A stretch of 8,925 bases of DNA from Vulcanimicrobiia bacterium (GTDB lineage Bacteria > Eremiobacterota > Eremiobacteria > Baltobacterales > Baltobacteraceae). Each line of letters opens with the position of its first letter. The first letter of the stretch is position 1. The notes under the pieces are model-generated. The model worked only from the letters and a program-made list of their open reading frames with translations. It searched no databases and had not been told where the DNA came from. Of the stretch, positions 1 to 6,128 are shown piece by piece. Position numbers and translations under genes: made by a program. Location of the stretch: contig JAMXLG010000163.1 of NCBI GenBank assembly GCA_024281135.1, forward strand, positions 1 through 8,925. Reading direction: 5' to 3'.

Positions 1-333
1 CTCGACGAAGCGCTCGATCCCGAGAAGCAATTCTACCGGCGTTACACGCTGCACAATGTGAGTCACATGCTGGGACTCGACGTGCACGATTGTGCTCGCG
101 CGCGCAGCGAAAACTACCGGTACGGAAAGCTGCGAGAAGGCATGGCGCTTACGGTCGAACCGGGACTCTATTTCCAACCCGACGACGCGACGGTTCCCGA
201 GGAATTCCGCGGCATCGGCGTGCGTATCGAAGACGATATCATCGTCACCGCCGCAGGACGAGAGAACCTCTCCGCGATTCTCCCGTCGAAAGCGGAAGAC
301 GTCGAACGTTGGATCGCCGACCTTAGCTCGTAG
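1..333 (+). CDS. pepP: Xaa-Pro aminopeptidase (M24 family), C-terminal part, 5' end outside window
   Basis: This is the last 110 codons of a proline aminopeptidase, a cytoplasmic dinuclear metal enzyme that removes an N-terminal residue preceding proline. Frame 1 is open from the first base to the TAG at 331-333. Visible family blocks, numbered within the fragment, are the HNVSH box (H18 and H22), the LGLDVHD box (H29), TVEPGLYF (E53) and RGIGVRIEDD (E77). In E. coli PepP the equivalent SH-box histidine and two glutamates are metal ligands. The two aspartate ligands would lie upstream, outside the window. The pita-bread fold therefore looks intact to its natural end, with ENLS and a short tail after the last ligand. 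No clear intrinsic terminator follows; only a 5-bp stem (336-340 with 349-353) without a T-run is present. The family call is firm. The choice of pepP over another M24 peptidase rests on the RGIGVRIEDD/ENLS pattern. Confidence 0.93.
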   Translation, partial: LDEALDPEKQFYRRYTLHNVSHMLGLDVHDCARARSENYRYGKLREGMALTVEPGLYFQPDDATVPEEFRGIGVRIEDDIIVTAAGRENLSAILPSKAEDVERWIADLSS

Positions 334-496
334 GAGGCTGAGGCAGAGCAGCCCCATCGTGGCGCTCATTCCGCCCGCGATGGCACGCGTGCCTCGGACT
401 GCACCGTTTTCGCTTTCGTAGAGTAATAGAGAATTGCCCTAGGTGGCACGGAGTGCGAGAGAACCACCCGGTCAGAGCGAGGTTTGTTCTAAGGCG

Positions 497-525
497 TTGA
501 CACAAAACCATGTTTGTATTAGCAT
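497..525 (+). promoter_or_regulatory. Sigma-70-type promoter of the ABC exporter operon
   Basis: A perfect -35 box TTGACA lies at 497-502, followed by a 17-base spacer and a -10 box TAGCAT at 520-525 (four of six consensus positions). Transcription would start near 532, about 20 bases before the ATG at 554. The region is locally AT-rich against a GC-rich background. It sits in the 220-base gap (334-553) after the upstream gene, in which I see no other gene. The call is by consensus match only. Confidence 0.65.
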
Positions 526-536
526 GCCAATACAAA
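513..536. promoter_or_regulatory. 24-base near-perfect dyad, probable repressor operator
   Basis: The half-sites TTTGTATT (513-520) and AATACAAA (529-536) are exact reverse complements. They flank GCATGC (522-527), itself a palindrome, so 11 of 12 base pairs of the dyad match; only the pair 521/528 fails. The dyad covers the -10 box and the expected transcription start and ends 17 bases before the start codon, a classic place for a dimeric repressor. As RNA it could also form a hairpin, but no U-tract follows it. The cognate regulator is not in the window. Exporters of this kind are often controlled by GntR-, PadR- or TetR-type repressors, which is family knowledge rather than something seen here. 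Confidence 0.6.
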
Positions 537-553
537 AATAGAAAGAAGCGAGC

Positions 554-1456
554 ATGTTAGACGTCGACCACATCCGTAAGGAGTTCGGCTCGGTTCAAGC
601 CGTCCAGGATGTCGACTTTCGCATCGACGACGGTGTGACGTTCGGACTCATCGGTCCAAACGGCGCCGGGAAGACGACGACAATGCGGATGATCCTCGGG
701 ATCCTCACGCCCGACGGCGGCGCGATTCGTTGGAACGGCGCGCCGGTCCGCACCGATAGCCGCAAACACTTCGGCTACCTTCCCGAAGAGCGCGGCATTT
801 ACGGCAAGATGAAGGTGCGCGAACAAATTTCCTATTTCGGCAAGTTGCACGGTCTGCGCGAACCATCGCTAGCCGCACGCGTAGACCGCTGGATCGAACG
901 TCTTGGACTCAAGGTCTACGCCGACCGCCCCTGTGCGGAACTGTCGAAAGGCAACCAGCAAAAGGTGCAGCTCGCGTGCGCCGCCGTGCACGATCCTGAA
1001 TTGCTCGTGCTCGATGAGCCCTTCTCCGGTTTGGATCCGGTCAATGCCGACATGCTGCTCGCCGTCCTCAACGAGTTGAAGGCGCACGGGACGACGCTCG
1101 TGCTTTCGAGCCATCAGATGTGGCAACTCGAAGAGTTATGTACGTCGTTCTGCATCATTGCCGACGGTGAAAACCGCGCACAGGGAACGCTCACCGAACT
1201 TCGCGGCGCGTTTCCGACACGTCTCGTTCGCGTCACACCGAGCAATGATGCCGTCGTGAACACCCTGGCGACGGTCTCCGGCGGCAAACGACTCTCGACT
1301 ACGAACGGCCACATCGATTACGCGGTGCCGGCCAACACCGACTTCGCCTCGCTGCTGCGTTCGCTCGTTGCGGTCGCGCCCGTTACGCAGTTCGAGGCGA
1401 TCGAACCGTCGCTTCACGAGATTTACCTTCGCGCAATCGGGGAAGGCACAGCATGA
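554..1456 (+). CDS. ABC-2 exporter ATP-binding subunit (NatA/YhaQ type)
   Basis: This 300-residue ATPase powers an exporter together with the permease encoded next to it. Nucleotide-binding motifs appear in order: Walker A GPNGAGKTT (34-42), a Q-loop region reading GYLPEERGIYGKM (74-86) in which the usual glutamine is replaced by the PEER sequence typical of the NatA/YhaQ subfamily, signature LSKGNQQ (130-136), Walker B with catalytic Glu LVLDEP (151-156), D-loop SGLDP, and switch His187 in SSHQM. Residues from about 205 to 300 form an extra C-terminal domain, as in YhaQ-like proteins (DUF4162-like). The ATG at 554 is preceded by a weak purine-rich site (GAAAGAAG, 541-548). The gene lies behind the promoter and dyad just upstream and overlaps the permease gene by four bases. 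The substrate cannot be read from sequence; relatives export sodium, drugs or peptides. Confidence 0.93.
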   Translation: MLDVDHIRKEFGSVQAVQDVDFRIDDGVTFGLIGPNGAGKTTTMRMILGILTPDGGAIRWNGAPVRTDSRKHFGYLPEERGIYGKMKVREQISYFGKLHGLREPSLAARVDRWIERLGLKVYADRPCAELSKGNQQKVQLACAAVHDPELLVLDEPFSGLDPVNADMLLAVLNELKAHGTTLVLSSHQMWQLEELCTSFCIIADGENRAQGTLTELRGAFPTRLVRVTPSNDAVVNTLATVSGGKRLSTTNGHIDYAVPANTDFASLLRSLVAVAPVTQFEAIEPSLHEIYLRAIGEGTA

Positions 1457-2682
1457 CCGACGATCTCATTACTGTCTTCTCCGCCGAATTCATACGGCGC
1501 ATCAAATCGCGGCCGTTCATCATCGGCATGCTGATCGGCGTTGTCGGCATCGTCTTGCTCGCGCGACTGCCGCAGTTTATCGGAAACGCGTTCGAGGGTT
1601 CGTCAAATATCATTGTGGTCGGCGACCCGCAGTTGACCAGGCGAGCTATGCCGCTGTTAAAGGCGGACTACGATATCAAGGCGGAGCTCACGCCGCAACC
1701 GATCACGACGCAAACGCTCAACGAATACGACGCAGCCGCAGCCTTCGTTCTGACGTCATCCAAGAACGGGTTGGACGTGAAGATCTACGCGCATGATCCC
1801 GGCAGCATGGGGCAAAAACAGGTGCGACGCGACCTCTTGCCGCTTCAACTCGCACTCACCACCGGGAAATCGTCCACACAAGTGACCGGAATCACGAACT
1901 TTCCCGTTGACATCAAGCCGGTAGCCTCGAAATTTTCCTCCGCCGATGAAGCCGAGATGGTGCGCGGCATCGCTTACACCCTCATCTTCTTTCTATACAT
2001 TTTGATTCTCGTGAACGCTCAACTCGTTACGAGTTCAGTAGCGGAAGAAAAAACGAGCCGCATCGCCGAGCTGCTCGTCGCGTCTGTTGATCCCGTCGCT
2101 TTGCTCGGCGGAAAGATTCTCGCGGGCGGCGCGCTTGGTCTTATTCAAATGATCGTGTGGATCGCGGCCGGCGTGATCGGTGGTCAAGGTATCGCCGCCG
2201 CTGTCAGCCCTTCGTCCGCGGACGTGAGCAACGGGTTTTCGCTGGCAAATCTATTCGATGTGCTTACGCCGGGCGTGGTCGTTGCGTTCTTCGTGTTCTT
2301 CCTCATTGGGTTTTTGCAGATCTCGACGATCTTTGCCGCGATGGCCTCGCTGATCAACCGTACGGAAGACCTCGGAAGCATCACCGGTCCTCTCGCGCTT
2401 CCCGTCGTCGTCGCGCTCTTCATTGCAATCTACGCACTGGGCGCACCGGATGCTCCAGGCGCGGTCACGTCGAGTTTCATTCCAATCGTCTCACCGTTCG
2501 TCATGTTCGCACGCATCGCAGTCAGCGATGTGCCGGCATGGCAGATTGCGCTTACGCTGCTCATCAATCTCGCGACCCTGTACCTCATCGCACTCTTCGC
2601 GGGAAAGATCTATCGCGTAGGAATGCTCATGTACGGCCGCGCCCCCAAACTCAGCCAAGTCTGGAGCGTAATCCGCTCCTAG
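1453..2682 (+). CDS. ABC-2 exporter permease (NatB/YhaP type)
   Basis: This 409-residue integral membrane protein is the likely permease partner of the preceding ATPase. The start ATG lies in an ATGA overlap with the ATPase stop and follows a good GGGGAAGG site around 1440-1446, so the two are probably translationally coupled. Layout: a first membrane helix near 21-40; a soluble, probably extracytoplasmic region of about 130 residues; then a cluster of hydrophobic segments near 172-193, 221-245, 271-298, 307-331, 342-357 and 363-386. The motif EEKTSRIAELLVASVDP (198-214) just after the second helix and SPFVMFARI (347-355) near the end are hallmarks of ABC2_membrane_3 / NatB-like permeases. 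The soluble insert between helices 1 and 2 is also typical of this type. Length is normal and no damage is visible. Substrate unknown; a sodium or toxic-compound efflux role is only an analogy with NatAB. Confidence 0.9.
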   Translation: MTDDLITVFSAEFIRRIKSRPFIIGMLIGVVGIVLLARLPQFIGNAFEGSSNIIVVGDPQLTRRAMPLLKADYDIKAELTPQPITTQTLNEYDAAAAFVLTSSKNGLDVKIYAHDPGSMGQKQVRRDLLPLQLALTTGKSSTQVTGITNFPVDIKPVASKFSSADEAEMVRGIAYTLIFFLYILILVNAQLVTSSVAEEKTSRIAELLVASVDPVALLGGKILAGGALGLIQMIVWIAAGVIGGQGIAAAVSPSSADVSNGFSLANLFDVLTPGVVVAFFVFFLIGFLQISTIFAAMASLINRTEDLGSITGPLALPVVVALFIAIYALGAPDAPGAVTSSFIPIVSPFVMFARIAVSDVPAWQIALTLLINLATLYLIALFAGKIYRVGMLMYGRAPKLSQVWSVIRS

Positions 2683-2686
2683 TGTC

Positions 2687-2709
2687 GACTCGCTCGAACT
2701 GAGCGAGTT
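2687..2709. terminator. Hairpin between convergent genes, possible bidirectional terminator
   Basis: ACTCGCTC (2688-2695) and GAGCGAGT (2701-2708) form a perfect 8-bp stem with a 5-base loop GAACT, extendable by one G-T pair at 2687/2709. It fills the 37-base gap between the permease stop (2682) and the glutaredoxin stop (2720), where transcripts from both sides meet. Neither side has a T-run, so it is not a textbook intrinsic terminator. It could be a U-less terminator or a 3'-end-stabilising hairpin. Confidence 0.55.
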
Positions 2710-2719
2710 AGTGGACGGT

Positions 2720-2977
2720 TCAACCGCGTGGGGGTGAGCCCCAGCCGCTTTGGACGTAATTGCCGTTGATGATGATGGCGGGGACGGTTGGATCGTCTTT
2801 CGTGTAGCGGAACATTTTGTCGCGAAGCGATTCGTCGTTTTCTGCGTCGTACGCCGTGTACTTGATGCCTTCGTGGTCGTAGTAGGCCATGGCGCGAGCG
2901 CAGTACGGACAATCGGGACTAATGTACAGTTCGATTTTTGCGTCTTTCGGAGGGCGTTCGACGTTGATCGTAGCCAC
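2720..2977 (-). CDS. Glutaredoxin-like thioredoxin-fold protein
   Basis: This 85-residue cytoplasmic protein should act as a thiol-disulfide oxidoreductase. It has a short N-terminal stretch, a first strand KIELYIS (14-20), the dithiol active site CPYC (C23, C26), and the cis-proline motif TVP (64-66) followed by strand AIIINGNYV. Classical class I glutaredoxins such as E. coli Grx3 then have a GG-D glutathione-binding motif and a last helix. Here the chain ends almost at once with SGWGSPPRG, so that helix is missing and glutathione use is uncertain. The start is GTG at 2975-2977, with a GGAG site about ten bases upstream. One base separates it from the stop of the acetyltransferase gene, so they form an operon. 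The redox fold is secure; its reductant and targets are not known. Confidence 0.85.
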   Translation of the reverse strand: MATINVERPPKDAKIELYISPDCPYCARAMAYYDHEGIKYTAYDAENDESLRDKMFRYTKDDPTVPAIIINGNYVQSGWGSPPRG

Positions 2978-2978
2978 G

Positions 2979-3500
2979 TTAGGAATCTCCGTTGAGTGTT
3001 TTGCTCAGTATAACGCTCGAGTAGTTGGCGTCGGAATATTGGTGCGTTGCGACCTCACGGAAGCCAAGGCTAGCATAGTAGCTTCGCAAGTGTGTTGCGC
3101 CTTCGGCGGTGTCGCAGGCGAGCTCGGACTTACCTTGCTCTTTCGCGTAGCGTTCCACGATCGCCACGAGCTCTCGGCCGATTCCGCGTTTTTGGAACGA
3201 CGGCTCGACGGCGAATTGCGCGAAGATGCCGACGTCATACTTGCGGAACCAAGCTGGAAACGTCGCGCTCCGGCGTTCCGTGTAGTAGCTGATGATTCCG
3301 ATAACTTCGCCGTTGCTCTTCGCGAGCCACGAGCGCGCTGCGGCCTGCAAGCGGCCCCGCGTAACGTCGTCAGCTTGCGTCGCCGCCGTGTAGTTCATTC
3401 CCGCAGCTAAGAGTGGCGCATGCGCGCGGTGCAGCATTCCGGTAATCGCGCCAATGTCGTCGCTACCGGCATCATACGGTTCAATCGTGTATTCGCGCAC
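2979..3500 (-). CDS. GNAT family N-acetyltransferase
   Basis: This 173-residue protein transfers an acetyl group from acetyl-CoA to an unidentified amine. The GNAT core is visible: strand 4 and motif A FAVEPSFQKRGIGREL (96-111), in which Q103-x-x-G106-x-G108 forms the pyrophosphate-binding loop, then helix VAIVERYAKEQG, a middle strand SELACDT (125-131), and the motif-B-like helix and strand SYYASLGFREV (140-150). The N-terminal strand and the helix around MLHRAHAPL (22-30) also fit the family. The start is GTG at 3498-3500: an in-frame TAG at 3513-3515 shuts the frame upstream, and the next candidate (Met22) would remove the first strand. No Shine-Dalgarno site is seen. A TAGAAT box nine bases upstream suggests a nearly leaderless mRNA. 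The gene is co-directional with the glutaredoxin gene at one-base spacing. Substrate unknown. Confidence 0.88.
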   Translation of the reverse strand: MREYTIEPYDAGSDDIGAITGMLHRAHAPLLAAGMNYTAATQADDVTRGRLQAAARSWLAKSNGEVIGIISYYTERRSATFPAWFRKYDVGIFAQFAVEPSFQKRGIGRELVAIVERYAKEQGKSELACDTAEGATHLRSYYASLGFREVATHQYSDANYSSVILSKTLNGDS

Positions 3501-3739
3501 ACGACGACGATTCTAGGGCAGAATGGTGATTGCTCTTACGCTTTGTACGTCATACGTACTCGGAGCCGCGACGTCCGGCGCGCTGCCGGAAGCCGAACTC
3601 GAACCGGGTTGCCCGAGGAGACGCGTTCGGGACTCACCTGCGGCGCGGCCGGCGGCGTTTGCGCGGCAAGGTCCACGAGGTTCGTGCCGTCAGGTCGCAC
3701 CACTAAGCATCGGCGTAAGGGGTGTCGAAGCTTTGCGCC
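3501..3739. other. Divergent intergenic spacer, no gene supported
   Basis: This is a 239-base region between the start codons of the minus-strand acetyltransferase gene and the plus-strand rsmI operon, so it should hold promoters for both. For the rsmI side I see no convincing -35/-10 pair. Small hairpins are present: TCCGGC (3574-3579) with GCCGGA (3585-3590), and CGGG (3605-3608) with CCCG (3612-3615). The minus strand also contains GGTTCGAGTTC, which resembles a tRNA T-loop, but no tRNA can be folded around it. Open frames cross the region on both strands, and their translations look like arginine-rich shadow protein. Confidence 0.5.
3510..3515 (-). promoter_or_regulatory. Candidate -10 box for the acetyltransferase-glutaredoxin operon
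   Basis: Read on the minus strand, TAGAAT (five of six matches to TATAAT) lies nine bases before the GTG start at 3500, placing transcription initiation at about 3502-3503. No good -35 box is seen 16-18 bases further upstream. A lone -10 box just before a start codon without a Shine-Dalgarno site is the pattern known for leaderless genes in several GC-rich bacteria. The match is short, so this is tentative. Confidence 0.4.
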
Positions 3740-4609
3740 ATGCCCCTCGTCCTCGTTCCCACGCCGCTTGGAAACCTTGGCGACATCACGCTGCGCGCGC
3801 TCGAGACCTTGCGCTCTGCGGACCTCGTCGTTGCCGAAGATACACGCGTCGCGCGCAAATTGCTGAGCGCGGTTGGCGTGGGATCGAAGGAGCTGTGGAG
3901 TTACCGCGAGCAAAACGCGGACGGCGCGACACCGGGTATTCTCGAGCGGGCGGCATCGCAGCTCGTCGCCGTCGTGACCGACGCTGGAATGCCGGGGATA
4001 TCCGATCCCGGTGAGGAGCTCGTCGCAGCCGCACGCGAAGCCGGAATACACGTTGACGTCCTACCTGGCCCGAGTGCAGTACTCGGCGCTGCAGTGCTTT
4101 CCGGCTTTTCGTTGCGCCGTTTTGCGTTCGAAGGTTTTCCACCGCGATCGAGCAACGCGCGGAAGGCTGCGTTCGTCAATGCGCTTCGTATTGGGGCGAC
4201 CACGGTATGGTACGAGTCGCCGCAACGAATCATCGACACGTTGGAAGATCTCGCTGCCGTCGCGCCCGACGCGCACGTTTTTCTCGTCCGCGAATATACG
4301 AAGAAGTTCGAACAGCAAGTCCTTGGCACGCCGGACGAAGTCGCCGCGGCGATCGAAGCACCAGTGCGCGGCGAAGTCACCTTCGTGGTCGCCCCGTATG
4401 CGGTTGAAAACGAGCACCACGAGGCGCACCTGGACGACGAGACGATCGATGACATGCTCGATCAGGGCCTCAGCGTCCGCGACATCGCGAAGGAGCTTGC
4501 TGACCAAGGGCGCGGAGACAGACGAGAACTTTACGACAGGGCGAGCAAGCGGAAGAAAGTACGCGGCATGGGCCGTAGAAACCGTGCCGAAGAGCAACGA
4601 CCGGAATGA
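3740..4609 (+). CDS. rsmI: 16S rRNA 2'-O-ribose C1402 methyltransferase RsmI
   Basis: RsmI methylates the ribose of C1402 in the ribosomal P-site decoding region, using S-adenosylmethionine. From ATG 3740 the protein has 289 residues, close to the 286 of E. coli RsmI. Family blocks of the tetrapyrrole-methylase fold are all present: LVLVPTPLGNLGDITLRAL (3-21), VAEDTR (31-36), TDAGMPGISDPG (80-91), LPGPSAV (108-114), FEGFPPR (130-136), YESPQR (158-163) and LVREYTKKFEQ (182-192). The tail from about 235 is the usual small helical domain, with a basic end. A GTG at 3722 in the same frame would add six residues that match nothing in the family and leaves its AAGG almost touching the start, so ATG 3740 is preferred; no ideal ribosome site serves either. 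It heads the operon and overlaps metG by four bases. Confidence 0.94.
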   Translation: MPLVLVPTPLGNLGDITLRALETLRSADLVVAEDTRVARKLLSAVGVGSKELWSYREQNADGATPGILERAASQLVAVVTDAGMPGISDPGEELVAAAREAGIHVDVLPGPSAVLGAAVLSGFSLRRFAFEGFPPRSSNARKAAFVNALRIGATTVWYESPQRIIDTLEDLAAVAPDAHVFLVREYTKKFEQQVLGTPDEVAAAIEAPVRGEVTFVVAPYAVENEHHEAHLDDETIDDMLDQGLSVRDIAKELADQGRGDRRELYDRASKRKKVRGMGRRNRAEEQRPE

Positions 4610-6126
4610 AAGCCTTTTACGTCACCACCCCGATCTATTACATCTCGGGGAATCCGCATATCGGCCACGCGTACACCACGGTCGTCGCCGACGTCCTTGC
4701 GCGCACCGCGCGGACGGCGGGTAATGCATTTTTTCTCACCGGCACCGACGAGCACGGCCAGAAGGTCGCGAACGCAGCGGCCGAGCACGGCAAGACGCCG
4801 CAAGAGTGGTGCGACGAGCTCATTCCGCGTTGGAAATCGCTTTTCGCTGCATTCCACGTTCAGTACGACGACTTCATCCGCACGACCGAGCCGCGCCACG
4901 AAACCAAGGTGCAGCGCGTGTTCGAACGCCTGCGCGAGAGAGGCGATATCTACCTCGGAACGTACGAAGGCTGGTACTGCGTCGCCGACGAGACATTTTG
5001 GCCCGAATCGAAGCTCGTCAACGGCCGCTGTCCGACGTGCGGCCGCGAAGTGCAATGGCTCAGCGAGCAAGATTGGTTCTTCCGCCTCTCGGCATATCGC
5101 GATCGTTTGATCGAGTACTTCCGCTCGCATCCAAATTTTCTGCGGCCGCGCAGCGTCTACAACGAAATGATGGCGATCCTCGAGGAAGGGCTCGAAGATC
5201 TCTCGATCTCGCGCACCAACTTCGATTGGGGCATCCCGATTCCGGGCGAAACCGGCGTCATCTACGTGTGGTTCGATGCGCTGCTGAATTACATCACCGC
5301 GATCGGATGGTCGGAAGACGAGGCGAACTTTCACAAATACTGGCCGGCGGACGTGCAACTGATCGGCAAGGAAATCGCGCGTTTCCACACGATCATTTGG
5401 CCTGCGATTCTTTGGGCGCTCGGTGAAGAGCCGCCGAAGACCGTCTTCGCGCACGGCTGGATCACGGTCGACGGTCAGAAGATGGGCAAGAGCCTCGGAA
5501 ACGCGACCGATCCGTTCGCGCTCGTCGATCGCTTCGGCGCTGACTCGCTGCGGTATTTCCTTTTGCGCGAAGCACCGTTCGGCAGCGACTTCTCGTATTC
5601 GGAAGAGAAGATCATGCAGCGCCACAACAGCGATCTCGGTAATGATCTCGGGAATCTGCTCAATCGCACGCTTGCGATGTTGCGCAAATATCGCAACGGA
5701 GTCGTGCCGAACCGTCCGGTGTCGAGCGATCTTTTGGCGCGGTTCGCAGACCTTCCGCAGCATGCGCGCGAGTTGACTCTTGCACTCGAATTTCGCAGCT
5801 CTCTCGAAGCGATTTGGGAACTGGTGACCGCCCTGAATCGCGCCATCGACGAGCGCAAGCCCTGGGCGCTCGCGAAGGAAGGACTCAACGACGAACTTGA
5901 CGCTCTGCTCTATGACTTGTGCGAAGGATTGCGCTGGCTCGCGATGCTTCTCGCGCCGGTGATGCCGGAGCGCATGAACGAAATGTGGCGACAACTCGGT
6001 ATGGATGAACGAATCGATGCCGATTGGATACAAGCGTTGCGCTACGGCGGTATCTCACCAGGGACACAAACGTTAGCAGGCGAGCCGCTCTTTCCGCGCA
6101 TCGAACTAGTCGGAGCATCGCGGTAG
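4606..6126 (+). CDS. metG: Methionyl-tRNA synthetase, short form
   Basis: This class I aminoacyl-tRNA synthetase charges tRNA-Met. It has 506 residues. The HIGH motif is at 18-21 (NPHIGHAY), FLTGTDEHGQKV (43-54) follows, and the second catalytic loop reads KMGKS (292-296) rather than KMSKS. I recall this variant as known in some bacterial and plastid MetRS. The connective domain has CPTC (C142, C145) and one further cysteine, C125, so any zinc knuckle is of the single, incomplete type. Residues DWGIPIPG (207-214) and VWFDALLNYI (221-230) match the methionine-pocket region, and the anticodon-binding helical domain runs from about 340 to the end. The C-terminal tRNA-binding (Trbp/EMAP) domain found in longer MetRS, such as that of B. 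subtilis, is absent. ATG 4606 overlaps the rsmI stop (ATGA). There is no strong Shine-Dalgarno site, which points to coupling. Confidence 0.96.
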   Translation: MKAFYVTTPIYYISGNPHIGHAYTTVVADVLARTARTAGNAFFLTGTDEHGQKVANAAAEHGKTPQEWCDELIPRWKSLFAAFHVQYDDFIRTTEPRHETKVQRVFERLRERGDIYLGTYEGWYCVADETFWPESKLVNGRCPTCGREVQWLSEQDWFFRLSAYRDRLIEYFRSHPNFLRPRSVYNEMMAILEEGLEDLSISRTNFDWGIPIPGETGVIYVWFDALLNYITAIGWSEDEANFHKYWPADVQLIGKEIARFHTIIWPAILWALGEEPPKTVFAHGWITVDGQKMGKSLGNATDPFALVDRFGADSLRYFLLREAPFGSDFSYSEEKIMQRHNSDLGNDLGNLLNRTLAMLRKYRNGVVPNRPVSSDLLARFADLPQHARELTLALEFRSSLEAIWELVTALNRAIDERKPWALAKEGLNDELDALLYDLCEGLRWLAMLLAPVMPERMNEMWRQLGMDERIDADWIQALRYGGISPGTQTLAGEPLFPRIELVGASR

Positions 6127-6128
6127 GA

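Noticed and set aside
323..535. Minus-strand 70-codon frame in the spacer upstream of the ABC operon
   Set aside because: It covers the promoter and dyad, has no recognisable motif, and begins inside the AT-rich control region.
554..1456. Missing Q-loop glutamine in the ABC ATPase as a sign of inactivation
   Set aside because: The LPEERG form is characteristic of the NatA/YhaQ subfamily. Walker A, Walker B, signature and switch His are complete.
3560..3660. tRNA gene on the minus strand, suggested by GGTTCGAGTTC
   Set aside because: Position 61 of the T-arm would be T instead of the near-invariant C, one T-stem pair fails, and no 5' acceptor strand pairs with TTCCGGC at the right distance. 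No anticodon arm could be drawn.
3523..4014. Plus-strand frame starting MVIALTLCTSYVLGAA, resembling a signal peptide
   Set aside because: Only the first residues look like a leader. The rest is Arg-rich and runs through rsmI in another frame.
4531..6033. 500-codon open frame on the minus strand
   Set aside because: It lies antisense to metG, whose sequence is unmistakable. The translation is rich in Arg, Val and Ala without any family motif, as expected from the complement of a GC-rich gene.
4606..6126. KMGKS in place of KMSKS in MetRS as a damaged active site
   Set aside because: I recall this as a normal variant in some bacterial and plastid MetRS, and all other catalytic blocks are intact.
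6024..6128. Upstream extension of the cyclase by 35 residues
   Set aside because: It lies inside the metG coding sequence, adds an Arg-rich stretch with no structure, and the ATG at 6129 directly follows the metG stop.
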